From: Sphingomonas sp. Leaf9
GTDB taxonomy: Bacteria; Pseudomonadota; Alphaproteobacteria; Sphingomonadales; Sphingomonadaceae
DNA: 64,000 nucleotides
NCBI RefSeq assembly: GCF_001421355.1
Contig: NZ_LMKC01000002.1
Span: 1-64,000 of the forward strand
Reading direction: 5' to 3'
The notes below the pieces were generated by a model that saw only the letters and a list, made by a program, of their open reading frames with translations, made no database searches and was not told where the DNA came from. Position numbers and translations under genes: made by a program. This document shows, in pieces, positions 1 to 8,608 of the stretch. Numbering within the stretch: position 1 is the first letter of the stretch; the number at the start of each line of letters is the position of its first letter.

Positions 1-446
1 TTGGCAATGCGATCTTCATGGACGATGCCAACGTACCCTCGCTCTCCAGCCTCGCGTGGCTCGGCTGTGTACCCGCCAGCGATGCGCGGTGGCAGCGGAC
101 GGCGGCGGCGGCGTGGAGCGAGGCCAACCCGTGGTTCTTCAAGGGGCGCGCGGGCGAGGGGATCGGCGGGCCGCACCAGGGCATGGACTATATCTGGCCG
201 ATGTCGCTGATCGTGCGCGGGCTGACCGCCACCGACGATGCGACGATCCTCAAATGCCTCGCGACGCTGAAGCGGACCCATGCCGGCACCGGCTTCATCC
301 ACGAGGCGTTCGAAAAGGACGATGCGGCCAAGTTCACCCGCGACTGGTTCGCCTGGGCCAATGGCCTGTTCGGCGAGTTCATCCTCCACCTCGCCGCCAC
401 CCGGCCGCAGCTGCTCAGGGCACCGCTCGACCGCATCGCGGTCTGA
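1..446 (+). CDS. Glycoside hydrolase family 125-like exo-alpha-mannosidase (3' end only)
   Basis: This is the C-terminal end of a gene that begins before the window; the reading frame is open from base 3 and stops at TGA 444-446. The visible 147 residues contain the IFMDDANVPSLSSLAWLG stretch and a GMDYIWPMSLIVRGLTA stretch, both typical of the DUF1237/GH125 family. Members remove non-reducing alpha-1,6-linked mannose without a metal ion. The aspartate-rich IFMDDAN segment lies near the end of the family's (alpha/alpha)6 barrel. The gene points toward tagH and converges with it across a 47-base gap. Substrate, signal peptide and promoter cannot be judged because the 5' part is missing. Confidence 0.8.
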   Translation, partial: GNAIFMDDANVPSLSSLAWLGCVPASDARWQRTAAAAWSEANPWFFKGRAGEGIGGPHQGMDYIWPMSLIVRGLTATDDATILKCLATLKRTHAGTGFIHEAFEKDDAAKFTRDWFAWANGLFGEFILHLAATRPQLLRAPLDRIAV

Positions 447-493
447 GGGGGGAGCACTGCCCCGCGTTCGTCGGGACTATTTCCTGCCCTTCC

Positions 494-1951
494 TTACCCC
501 CGCTGGCCGGGCGGCTGTGCGTTATATGCCTCGCGAAATTCCTTGGCGAACATGTCGAGGAACGCCTCGTCCGACCCCTGTGCCACGCCGCCGAATTCGC
601 GTTCATAGGCCTGCCACAGCGCTGCATCGCGCGCGGCGGGCAGGACGCGTTCGAGGACGCCGCCGTCCTTGGCCCGCGCGCGGATCGCCGAGGGGGCGAA
701 GCGTTCGAGCGTGGTGCGCAGCGCGCCCTGCATCGCGCGCAGCGTCGCGACCTGATGCGATTGTAGGTCGCGAAACGCATCCTCGACCGCGCGGTCGGGG
801 GCCATGAAGCCGGGCTGTTCGGCGCCCAGTAGCATCGCCAGCGCATCGTCGGGACTGCGCGCGAACTTCAGCGGGTTATGGCCTTCGGGGCTATAGGCGG
901 TGGCCTCCGCGCCCAGCTGCGCCTTGGCCCGCGCCCGCGCCTCCAGCATCACGACCAGCCCGGCGACCAGCCGCCGGAACAACAGCGCACCGCGTTCGGC
1001 GGCATCGGGGGACAGGCGCGCCGGATCGATGCCGAGCGTGGCAAGAAACGCATCGCCGGCGGCGGGCGTGGCCGGTGGAACGGGTGGCGGTGCGGGCGGT
1101 GCCGGCTGGGCGACCGGAGCCGGGGGCGGCGCGGGCGGCGGTGGCGGTGGCGACAGGCCCAGCGGATCGCGCGGTGCCTCGACCGGCTGGCCGAAGCCGC
1201 CACGGGCCCAATCGACCACATTGCCCTCCGCGATGCGGCCCCACAGATCATCGGGGGTGGGGGCAGGCGGCCGGTCGGGCGCGGCGCTCGACCAGGCGGA
1301 GGCCGGATCGGGCGTCGGCATCGCGCTGTCCCACGTCGACACGACCGGTGGCGGGGCGGCGGCGGGCGTGGCGGGTGCTGCCCAGCCGGACGCGCGGTCG
1401 GGTGCCGGGCCCCAGCCGGTCGCGGCCGCGCGATGCGCTTCGGGGCGGGCGAGCGACGGGCCGGTCTGCGGCTGCCAGCCGGCGCTGCTGCCGCCGCCGG
1501 CGCTGCCGCGTCCGGCGGATGGGAGCGGACCCCAGCCTGCGCTGGCCCCGCCACCCGTGGCGGCCGGGCTCCAGCCGTCATGGGCCGGCACGGGGGTGGG
1601 GGGCGTCGTGTCGTTCCACCCGCCCCAGCCGTTCGCCGCCGCCGCCGGGCCATCGAGCCGGGCGAGGAAGGTGAATGGGCCGGCGGTGAAGCGATCGCCG
1701 TTGCGGATCACATGGTCGGGCGACACGCGCTGCCCGCTATCGGCCAGGAAGGTGCCGTTGGTGCTGCGATCGATCAGACGATAGTCGCTGCCGTCGAACC
1801 GGATTTCGCAATGCCGCGACGACAGATGCCGCGTCGGATCGCCCAGCATCCAGTCGCATCCCTCCGCCCGGCCGATCACTGCGCCACGCCGGTCGAGCGT
1901 CAGGGGCGCGGCGGTGGCGGGGCCGGCGACGACCGACAGGGTCAGCGTCAT
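494..1951 (-). CDS. tagH: TagH, FHA-domain protein of the type VI secretion system
   Basis: This 485-residue protein has an N-terminal forkhead-associated domain (about residues 5-95) with the phosphothreonine-binding signature residues GR, SSRH and NGTF. A long proline/alanine/glycine-rich linker follows (about 110-295), and the last 180 residues match the TagH C-terminal domain. In T6SS regulation the FHA protein binds a phosphorylated threonine on a partner and promotes assembly. The ATG overlaps the vgrG stop by 4 bases, so the two are translationally coupled on the minus strand. A kinase (PpkA) and phosphatase (PppA) that would set the phosphorylation state lie at the far end of the cluster. 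The linker is low-complexity, so alignments there are unreliable. Confidence 0.9.
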   Translation of the reverse strand: MTLTLSVVAGPATAAPLTLDRRGAVIGRAEGCDWMLGDPTRHLSSRHCEIRFDGSDYRLIDRSTNGTFLADSGQRVSPDHVIRNGDRFTAGPFTFLARLDGPAAAANGWGGWNDTTPPTPVPAHDGWSPAATGGGASAGWGPLPSAGRGSAGGGSSAGWQPQTGPSLARPEAHRAAATGWGPAPDRASGWAAPATPAAAPPPVVSTWDSAMPTPDPASAWSSAAPDRPPAPTPDDLWGRIAEGNVVDWARGGFGQPVEAPRDPLGLSPPPPPPAPPPAPVAQPAPPAPPPVPPATPAAGDAFLATLGIDPARLSPDAAERGALLFRRLVAGLVVMLEARARAKAQLGAEATAYSPEGHNPLKFARSPDDALAMLLGAEQPGFMAPDRAVEDAFRDLQSHQVATLRAMQGALRTTLERFAPSAIRARAKDGGVLERVLPAARDAALWQAYEREFGGVAQGSDEAFLDMFAKEFREAYNAQPPGQRG

Positions 1952-3999
1952 TGGCTGCCGTCACCCGCTGCGGGGCCCAGCGCCTCGGGTGCGCCGAACG
2001 CCCCGCCGCCTTCGGGATTGATGTCGGTGCGCGCACCGTTCAGCACCAGTGTGGTGGCACCGTTGACCCGCGTATCGGGGGCGTTGACGACCGCCATGGT
2101 GTTTGCCTGCACATTCACCGTTGGTGACTGGATGGTGATGCTGTCGGGGCCGATGGTGATCTTCGAATTCTTGACGCGGATGGTGATCGACGTCTTGGAT
2201 TCGATCGACAGCGCACCGTCGACCAGCAGGCCGTCGGTGCCGATGACATGCGTCTCGCGCTTGCCCTTTACGTCGGTCCTGCTGTCGCGGCCGATGGTGT
2301 TGGTGTCGTCGCGGCCGATATTGGTGGTGCGGTCCAGCCCGACGCGGCGGTCCTGGTTATGGCCGACATGGCGCGATTCATCGAAGCGGACGCGGCTGTT
2401 CATGTCGCGCTCGGCATGGATGAACATTTCCTCCTGCCCGCCCTTGTCCTCGAACCGGATTTCGTTCGAGGTGCGGGTCTGCCCGCTGTCGAGCGCCTCC
2501 GTCTCGGGATAATCGCCCGACGCGCCATAGGTCAGCGTCCGCCACACCGCGCGCGTCTTGTTCGCGGGCAGGTCGTAGACCGGCATGTGCGACCGGTTGA
2601 ACACCCGGCCCATCACGATCGGCCGGTCGGGGTCGCCGTCGAGGAAATCGACCAGCACTTCATGGCCCACCCGCGGCAGGATGACGTTGCCCAGCCCGCC
2701 GGTCTGCGACACGCGCACCCAGCAGGTGGAGCGTTCGCCCGGCGTGTCGGCGCGGTCCCACGGGAAGCGGATCTTCACCCGGCCATATTCGTCGGTGTAG
2801 ATCGTCTCGCCCGCCGGCCCCGTAACCATCGCGGTCTCCAGGCCCTGCGCGCGCGGGCGCGGCGTCTGCGCCGGCGACTGGAACACGGTGTCGGCGGGTA
2901 CCGCCTCGAACTTCACATTATACGGCTGCTCATCCTCCTGCTCGCCCGAGCGATAGGCTTCGGCGGCGATCGAATGGGTCGCGGCGATCACCATATACGA
3001 CCCGTTCAGCCGGTCGGCGGGATGGTCGGCGACGTCCAGCCGCTGTCCGGTGGTGATGCCCGATGCCTGGCTGGTGCCGGTAAAGACGCGGCGATTGGCG
3101 CGCTGTGCGTCGAGCAGGGTCTGGCCGCGTTCGCGTCCGGTCTGTTCCTGGTCGCCGCGACCGGTCTTTTCGCGGGTATAGCGGCCGGGATAGACGAAGA
3201 TTTCGCGGTCGTCGCGCGGGTGGCCGCCCTGTCCGGTCGATTCGCTGGCCAGCGGCTGGTCGGGCGATTCGAAATCGAAATCGCGCACCGTTACCCGCGC
3301 CTGCCCGCTCGACGCGACGCGTTCGACCCAGGTCTGCAGGATGTCGCGCGGGGCGTCGAACCGGCTCTTCGAATTGGCGGTGAACACCGACATGGCGTTG
3401 GCGTTGAAGCGCAGCTGCGGCGGATTGCCCGGCTGGTGCGACGCCGGCCCCTCGCACAGCACCATCACATGCCGGTCGGCATCGTGGCGGAAGAAGTAAT
3501 AGATGCCTTCCTCTTCCATCAGCCGCGAGACGAAATCGAAATCGCTCTCGCGATACTGGACGGTATAGCCCCGCGTCACGCGCGGCTTGGCAAGGCGGGT
3601 GTAGTCGACGTCCTGGATGCCGGCGCCCTCGATCACCGCCTGGATGATCTCGACCGCGGTCTTGTCCTGGAAAATCGCCATCTGGCGGTTCTGCGCCAGA
3701 TAATAGGTCCATGGTTCGATGGTCAGGCGGTAATGATGGCCGTCGGGCTTTTCCTCGACATATTCGCCCGCCGTTACCAGCCCGTGGAACCGGCGGAGCA
3801 GTTCGCCATCCTCCAGCACCGCCAGCCCGGCGGGCTTGCCGAGATGGGGATAGAGGTCGAGTTCGAGCGGCGAGATGATCGTCGCGCGCACCGTGAAGGG
3901 GCGGCCGAGCCGTTCCTCGCTCTCGATTCGCTGCAGCACGACCTGTTCGTCGCCGACGTCGATCGACATCTGGGTGAGCCGTTGCCCTGCGTCCGCCAC
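1948..3999 (-). CDS. vgrG: VgrG (TssI) spike protein of the type VI secretion system
   Basis: This 683-residue protein has the full VgrG layout. The first ~370 residues are the gp27/phage-tail-hub region, including the YRESDFDFVSRLMEEEGIYY segment. A gp5-like OB fold follows (EYGRVKIRFPWDR, about residue 400). The C-terminal part is a repetitive beta-helix with NIGRD and TIGRDS-type repeats that forms the needle. The protein ends soon after the helix with a short Ala/Gly-rich tail, so there is no fused effector domain. It would trimerise on top of Hcp and puncture the target cell. It is transcribed divergently from the main tss operon and overlaps tagH; no adaptor, PAAR or effector gene sits directly beside it. 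Confidence 0.95.
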   Translation of the reverse strand: MADAGQRLTQMSIDVGDEQVVLQRIESEERLGRPFTVRATIISPLELDLYPHLGKPAGLAVLEDGELLRRFHGLVTAGEYVEEKPDGHHYRLTIEPWTYYLAQNRQMAIFQDKTAVEIIQAVIEGAGIQDVDYTRLAKPRVTRGYTVQYRESDFDFVSRLMEEEGIYYFFRHDADRHVMVLCEGPASHQPGNPPQLRFNANAMSVFTANSKSRFDAPRDILQTWVERVASSGQARVTVRDFDFESPDQPLASESTGQGGHPRDDREIFVYPGRYTREKTGRGDQEQTGRERGQTLLDAQRANRRVFTGTSQASGITTGQRLDVADHPADRLNGSYMVIAATHSIAAEAYRSGEQEDEQPYNVKFEAVPADTVFQSPAQTPRPRAQGLETAMVTGPAGETIYTDEYGRVKIRFPWDRADTPGERSTCWVRVSQTGGLGNVILPRVGHEVLVDFLDGDPDRPIVMGRVFNRSHMPVYDLPANKTRAVWRTLTYGASGDYPETEALDSGQTRTSNEIRFEDKGGQEEMFIHAERDMNSRVRFDESRHVGHNQDRRVGLDRTTNIGRDDTNTIGRDSRTDVKGKRETHVIGTDGLLVDGALSIESKTSITIRVKNSKITIGPDSITIQSPTVNVQANTMAVVNAPDTRVNGATTLVLNGARTDINPEGGGAFGAPEALGPAAGDGSQ

Positions 4000-4123
4000 C
4001 AGCTACTCCTGCGTGCGCGACAGCCTGCTGCATCAGCGGCCGAACTGCCTTGTCCCTGCCCGCGAACCTATCGTTCGTCCCGCCACCGTACAATGGCTTG
4101 AAAATCAAACGGTCGTTTCGGGA

Positions 4124-4153
4124 TTGTGATCCATCGCGAATCGCGGCTAGAAT
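4124..4153 (+). promoter_or_regulatory. Candidate sigma-70-like promoter of the main tss operon
   Basis: The 207-base gap between the divergent vgrG and ompA-like genes is the only AT-richer stretch nearby. It contains TTGTGA (4124-4129) and TAGAAT (4148-4153) separated by 18 bases, about 50 bases before the ATG at 4207, with a purine-rich GGAAGGGG ribosome site near 4190. The match to consensus is partial, so this is inference. Confidence 0.3.
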
Positions 4154-4206
4154 ATGGCAACAGGGCGGGGGCCTAATCGTTATCGGAACCGGAAGGGGAC
4201 GAGACT

Positions 4207-4923
4207 ATGACGCTACGCTTCGCACTGCTGTCCATGGCGGGATTGTCCATGGCAGGGACGATCGCGGTTCCGGCAACTGCCGGACAGGCACAGCCTGCGC
4301 GAACGCCGACCGTGGAGGGGTATCTCTGCACCTTTGCCGGTAAATGCGATGGCGCGACGCCCGATCGCGTGACCCGCGATGCCCCGGAAACGCGCGGCTT
4401 TCGCCTTGCCCGGCCGGGTGAGGGGGGCGATGCATCGGCCTCGACGCCGGCGGCCGCACCGGTCGCGCGGACCCAGCGGCGCACCCCGCGGAGCGCAGCG
4501 GTCGCCGAGCGTTCTGCCCGAACCGGCCGCAGCGTGGGGACCAGTGCCTATGCCGCCGCGGCACCAAGCACCAATCCCGGTGCGGGACGCCGTGCCGACC
4601 TGATGATCGGGTTCGAGCTGAATTCCGACCGGCTGACCCCGGCGGGCGAGGCATCGGCGCAGGTCTTTGCCCGGTCGCTGCTGATGCCCGAACTGCAGGG
4701 CCGCCGCTTCCGGATCGAGGGGCATACCGACGAACGCGGCGGGCGCGGCATCAACGTGCCGCTGTCGGTGCGCCGGGCGCAGCGCGTTGCCGACTATCTG
4801 ATCGCAAATGGTGTCGCGCCGGCCCGGCTGGAGACGCGGGGCTTCGGATCGTCGCAACCGCTCCCCGGGCGCAGCGCCACCAATCCGGCCAACCGACGGG
4901 TCGAAGCCGAGCTGATTTCCTGA
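4207..4923 (+). CDS. OmpA-like periplasmic peptidoglycan-binding protein heading the tss operon
   Basis: This 238-residue protein starts with a signal peptide ending near residue 27 (VPATA-GQA). An Ala/Thr/Arg-rich low-complexity middle follows, then a C-terminal OmpA-like domain (about 135-238). The domain shows FELNSDRLTP, IEGHTDERG, SVRRAQRVADYL and the terminal NRRVEAELI, all hallmarks of diaminopimelate/peptidoglycan binding. There is no N-terminal beta-barrel, so it should be a soluble periplasmic protein gripping the cell wall. It precedes tssA by 17 bases and is probably in the same transcript. Together with the OmpA module on TssL it may hold the secretion apparatus to the wall. That role is inferred from position. 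Confidence 0.8.
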   Translation: MTLRFALLSMAGLSMAGTIAVPATAGQAQPARTPTVEGYLCTFAGKCDGATPDRVTRDAPETRGFRLARPGEGGDASASTPAAAPVARTQRRTPRSAAVAERSARTGRSVGTSAYAAAAPSTNPGAGRRADLMIGFELNSDRLTPAGEASAQVFARSLLMPELQGRRFRIEGHTDERGGRGINVPLSVRRAQRVADYLIANGVAPARLETRGFGSSQPLPGRSATNPANRRVEAELIS

Positions 4924-4940
4924 TCGCGCCGGCGGCCGCC

Positions 4941-5939
4941 GTGACCCCGATCGACCGGGAAACCCTGTTGCAGCCGGTGGCGGACGATGCGCCCGCCGGC
5001 CCCGACCTGTCGTACGACCCCGCGCGCGAGACGATCGAACAGGCGTTCGCCACCCCGCCCGACGAAGTGGACTGGGACGCGACGATCCGCGCGATCGTCG
5101 AACAGATGGCGCACACCCGCGACCTGTGGCTGGCGGTCTATCTGGCGCGGGCGGGGGCGCGTGCGGGGCGGCTGGCGGTGGTCGGCGACGCGTTCGACCT
5201 GCTGGCGGGCTATCTCGAACGCTTCTGGGACAGCGCGCACCCCACGCTGGCGGAATATGGCATCGAGGGGCGGCGCGGCGCGTGCGAATCGCTGGTGCGG
5301 ATCGGCGAGTTCCTGGCCCCGCTGCGCCGCGTGCCGTTGATCGACCATCCGCGCCTCGGCAGCTTTTCCGGCGGCGATTTCGAACGCTTCGCGACCGAGG
5401 GCGCGGTGGCCGATGGCTATGGCCCGTTCCGCGCGGCGCTGGCCGATACGCCGGTCGACCGCATCGCCGAGGAACGCGACCAGCTGGGCCAGATCCGCGC
5501 GGCGATCCTGCGCACCGACCGCGTGCTGTCCGAACGATCGGAAGCGGTCGGACAGACCGGCACCAATTTCACCGCAACCTATGACACGATCGATTCGATT
5601 GTCGAGGCGATGGACAGCTTCGTCGCCGCCGCCCCGCCGGCCGAGGCGGTGGCCGACATGGCGAGCGGTACCCCGGCAACAGCCTCCGCGCCGCAGGGAT
5701 CGGCACCGGGGCGAATTGCCTCGCGCGACGACGTGGCGCGCGCAATCGATTCCATCGTCGATTATTATGCCAGGGCCGAACCATCCAGCCCGATTCCGAT
5801 AGCACTCGTCCGAATCAAGGGGTGGATCACAATGGACTTCGTTTCGATCCTAGATGACATTGCGCCAGGGAGCCGAAACGAGGCCTTGAGCGTATTACGA
5901 TCCAGAAACGAAGACGGCGGCGGTCCAGACATGATGTAA
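4941..5939 (+). CDS. tssA: TssA, baseplate/sheath cap protein of the type VI secretion system
   Basis: This 332-residue protein starts at GTG 4941. The first ~120 residues form an ImpA N-terminal domain (PAGPDLSYDP, VDWDATIRAIVEQM, RDLWLAVYLARAG, RFWDSAHPTL). TssA proteins join the baseplate to the growing sheath. This is a short-class TssA lacking the long C-terminal extension seen in gammaproteobacterial dodecameric forms. The C-terminal segment (about residues 285-332) contains the usual RIKGWITMDFVSIL-like end. The last ~170 bases and the gap to tssB are visibly less GC-rich than the surrounding genes. It sits directly before tssB, as expected for the operon. Confidence 0.88.
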   Translation: MTPIDRETLLQPVADDAPAGPDLSYDPARETIEQAFATPPDEVDWDATIRAIVEQMAHTRDLWLAVYLARAGARAGRLAVVGDAFDLLAGYLERFWDSAHPTLAEYGIEGRRGACESLVRIGEFLAPLRRVPLIDHPRLGSFSGGDFERFATEGAVADGYGPFRAALADTPVDRIAEERDQLGQIRAAILRTDRVLSERSEAVGQTGTNFTATYDTIDSIVEAMDSFVAAAPPAEAVADMASGTPATASAPQGSAPGRIASRDDVARAIDSIVDYYARAEPSSPIPIALVRIKGWITMDFVSILDDIAPGSRNEALSVLRSRNEDGGGPDMM

Positions 5940-6009
5940 TTCCGGTGCGACATCGCAGCGCCGGGCAAAATACAGGTCCGGTCGAAACGTTCAGAAGGGA
6001 TGCGGATAC

Positions 6010-6546
6010 ATGGCGATCAAGAGCGGGCAGCGTTTCATTCGGGAGAATCGCAAGCCCCGAGTGCATATCGAATACGAAGTGGAGACCTATGGCGCACGCC
6101 AGAAAGTCGAACTGCCCTTCGTCATGGGGGTCATGTCCGACCTGTCGGGCAAAAGCCTGAAGGACAAGAAGGCCGCCGAATCCCGCGAATTCGTCGATTT
6201 CGACATGGATAATTTCGACCAGCGGATGGAGGCGATCGCCCCGCGCGTCGCCTTTGCCGTCGACAACACGCTGACCGGCGAGGGCAAGCTGGCCGTCGAC
6301 CTGACGCTAAATTCAATGAACGATTTCTCGCCCGGCCAGATCGCGAAGCGGATCGAACCGCTGGCCAAGCTGCTGGAGGCGCGGACCCAGCTGGAGGACC
6401 TGCTGTCCTACATGGACGGCAAGCATGGCGCGCAGGACCTGCTCGACAAGGTATTGAACGACCCGGCGCTGCTGAAGGCGCTGCTCGCCGAACGTGCGGC
6501 GGCTCGTACCGAGGCTGACGGCACCCCGTCGGCACCCCAGGCCTGA
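6010..6546 (+). CDS. tssB: TssB, small sheath subunit of the type VI secretion system
   Basis: This 178-residue protein is a clear VipA/ImpB match. It begins with RFIRENRKPRVHIEYEVETYGA, then PFVMGVMSDLSG, REFVDFDMDNFDQRM and a C-terminal DFSPGQIAKRIEPLAKLLEAR segment. TssB and TssC intertwine into the contractile sheath around the Hcp tube. The length is normal for the family. The start ATG is preceded by an AAGGGATG-type purine stretch. TagJ is encoded in the same operon and, in other species, binds the N-terminal helix of TssB. Confidence 0.97.
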   Translation: MAIKSGQRFIRENRKPRVHIEYEVETYGARQKVELPFVMGVMSDLSGKSLKDKKAAESREFVDFDMDNFDQRMEAIAPRVAFAVDNTLTGEGKLAVDLTLNSMNDFSPGQIAKRIEPLAKLLEARTQLEDLLSYMDGKHGAQDLLDKVLNDPALLKALLAERAAARTEADGTPSAPQA

Positions 6547-6572
6547 ACCCCGGTAGCGAACAGGAGCGGACC

Positions 6573-8060
6573 ATGGCCCAGGAAGCCTTCAGCCAGAGCA
6601 ACGACACCGCGCCCGCCACTTCGGAAGAGGTGAGCGATTTCCAGGCGCTGCTGCAAAAGGAATTCAAGCCCGCGACCGAGGAACGCCGGTCGCGCATCGA
6701 ACAGGCGGTGCAGACGCTGGCCGAACAGGCGCTGTCGAACGCGCAGATCGTCGGCGGCGACGTGTTCGCGACGGTCGATGCAATGCGCGCGGCGATCGAC
6801 CGCAAGCTGACCGAGCAGATCAACCAGATCATCCATCACCCGGAATTCCAGGCGATGGAGTCGGCATGGCGGGGCCTCAACTACCTCGTCATGAATACCT
6901 CGACCGGCAAAGACATGAAAATCCGCGTGATGAACATGTCGAAGGAAGAGGCGCGGCGGATGTTCCGCCAGTATCGCGACGCGGCGTGGGACCAGAGCCC
7001 GCTGTTCAAGAAGATCTACGAGAACGAGTTCGGCCAGCTGGGCGGCCAGCCGTACGGCGCGTTCGTCTGCGACTACAGCTTCGACCACAGCGCCCCCGAC
7101 CTGGAGGTCATGCGCGGGCTGTCGCGGATCGGTGCGGCAAGCCACGCGCCGTTCATCGCCGCCGCCGCGCCGTCGCTGCTGGGCATGGACAGCTGGACCG
7201 AACTGTCGAACCCGCGTGACCTGGGGAAGCTGTTCGATGCGACCGATTATGGCGCGTGGCGTTCGTTCCGCGCGTCGGAGGACAGCCGCTATCTGGCGCT
7301 GACCCTGCCGCGGTTCCTCGGGCGTCCGCTCTATGGCGCCAAGACCGAACCGGTCGAAGAATTCGATTTCGAAGAGGACGCCGGCGGGGCGCATGACAGC
7401 CATCTGTGGCTGAACGCCGCCTATGCGATGGGCACGCGCATCACCGAAGCGTTCAACACCTATGGCTGGACCACCCGCATCCGCGGCGTGGAATCGGGCG
7501 GTACCGTCGAGGAACTGCCGACGGCGGCGTTCCCGACCGACGAAGGCGGCATCGATTACAAATGCCCGACCGAAATCGCCATTTCCGACCGGCGCGAGGC
7601 GGAGCTGTCCGCCGCCGGGCTGATGGCATTGGTCCATCGGAAGAATACCGACCAGGCGACGTTCATCGGTGCGCAGACCGTCCACCGGCCGGCCGCCTAT
7701 GACAAGAAGGAGGCGACCGCCAACGCCAACCTGTCGGCGCGCCTGCCCTACATCTTCGCCAGCTGCCGCTTTGCACATTATCTGAAGTGCATGGTGCGCG
7801 ACTGGGTCGGCGGGTCGCGGGAGGCCGAACAGCTTCAGCGCGATCTGAACAATTGGGTCCTCCAATATGTCGACGGATCGCCCACGACATCGAACGAGGA
7901 AACCAAGGCCCGCCTGCCGCTCAAGCAGGCCAAGATCGAGGTGATCCCAGACGAGGAGAACCCAGGCTACTACAAGGGGAAGTTCATGTTCGTGCCGCAC
8001 TACCAGCTCGAAGGGATGGATGTGGCGCTGAGCATGGTTTCACGCTTGCCCAAGTCCTGA
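6573..8060 (+). CDS. tssC: TssC, large sheath subunit of the type VI secretion system
   Basis: This 495-residue protein matches the VipB/ImpC family along its length. Visible signatures include AMESAWRGLNYLV, GQPYGAFVCDY, HAPFIAAAAPSLLGMDSW, FLGRPLYGAKTEPVEEF and the C-terminal MFVPHYQLEGMDVALSMVSRLPK end. It pairs with TssB to build the sheath whose contraction drives Hcp and VgrG out of the cell. It starts 26 bases after tssB. Only one tssC is present, unlike Agrobacterium, which carries two TssC forms. A 50-base gap separates it from hcp. Confidence 0.97.
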   Translation: MAQEAFSQSNDTAPATSEEVSDFQALLQKEFKPATEERRSRIEQAVQTLAEQALSNAQIVGGDVFATVDAMRAAIDRKLTEQINQIIHHPEFQAMESAWRGLNYLVMNTSTGKDMKIRVMNMSKEEARRMFRQYRDAAWDQSPLFKKIYENEFGQLGGQPYGAFVCDYSFDHSAPDLEVMRGLSRIGAASHAPFIAAAAPSLLGMDSWTELSNPRDLGKLFDATDYGAWRSFRASEDSRYLALTLPRFLGRPLYGAKTEPVEEFDFEEDAGGAHDSHLWLNAAYAMGTRITEAFNTYGWTTRIRGVESGGTVEELPTAAFPTDEGGIDYKCPTEIAISDRREAELSAAGLMALVHRKNTDQATFIGAQTVHRPAAYDKKEATANANLSARLPYIFASCRFAHYLKCMVRDWVGGSREAEQLQRDLNNWVLQYVDGSPTTSNEETKARLPLKQAKIEVIPDEENPGYYKGKFMFVPHYQLEGMDVALSMVSRLPKS

Positions 8061-8110
8061 CGTGAACGGTTTTCGTCCGGGCTTTCACGGTTTGTAACAG
8101 GAGTAAGTCA

Positions 8111-8605
8111 ATGGCAGTCGATCTTTTCCTCAAAATTGACGGCGTTCATGGTGAATCGTCCAAGAAGAACCACCAGGGCGAAATCGATATCATCTCGTTC
8201 GATTTCGGCGCCGTGCAGCATGGTTCGTTCCACAGCGGCGGTGCCGGCGGTGGTTCGGGCAAGGCCGAAATCTCCGACATCCGCATCCAGAAGGAAGTCG
8301 ACAAGTCGTCGCCGCTGCTGTTCAAGCATTGCGCTTCGGGCAAGCACATCAAGGAAGCGGTCATCTATTCGCAGAAGGCGGGCGACGGCAACAACCCGCT
8401 GACCTATTACAAGATCAAGCTGGAAGACATCATCGTCTCCGACATCCATAACAATGGTGCCTCGGGCGGCGATGCGATCATGGAATCGGTCACGTTCAAC
8501 TGTGCAAAGGTGACCTTCGACTATCAGGCGCAGAACGCGCAGGGTGGCAAGGACGGCGGCGTCGTCACCGCCTATTACGATATCCGCCAGAACGAGGCGG
8601 GCTAA
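8111..8605 (+). CDS. hcp: Hcp (TssD), tube protein of the type VI secretion system
   Basis: This 164-residue protein has the Hcp fold signatures AVDLFLKIDGVHGES near the start, QKEVDKSSPLLFKHCASGKHI in the middle and a YYKIKLEDIIVSDI strand. Hcp hexamers stack into the secreted inner tube and can carry small effectors in the lumen. A strong ribosome site (AGGAG, about 8098-8102) precedes the ATG, as expected for the most abundant T6SS component. A glycine-rich loop (GGAGGGSG, about residues 44-51) lies in the extended-loop region. It is 3 bases before tagJ. Confidence 0.97.
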   Translation: MAVDLFLKIDGVHGESSKKNHQGEIDIISFDFGAVQHGSFHSGGAGGGSGKAEISDIRIQKEVDKSSPLLFKHCASGKHIKEAVIYSQKAGDGNNPLTYYKIKLEDIIVSDIHNNGASGGDAIMESVTFNCAKVTFDYQAQNAQGGKDGGVVTAYYDIRQNEAG

Positions 8606-8608
8606 ACG

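Noticed and set aside
1075..1674. Pro/Ala/Gly-rich part of tagH read as a separate gene or tandem repeat
   Set aside because: It is a low-complexity linker between the FHA and C-terminal domains, in frame with both; no exact repeat period was seen.
2248..4101. 617-codon open frame opposite vgrG
   Set aside because: The sense strand encodes an unmistakable VgrG; the antisense translation is Arg/Ala-rich with no recognisable motif.
8061..8089. Possible stem-loop between tssC and hcp (CGTGAA / TTCACG)
   Set aside because: Only six base pairs with a 17-base loop and no T-run; too weak to call a terminator or processing site.
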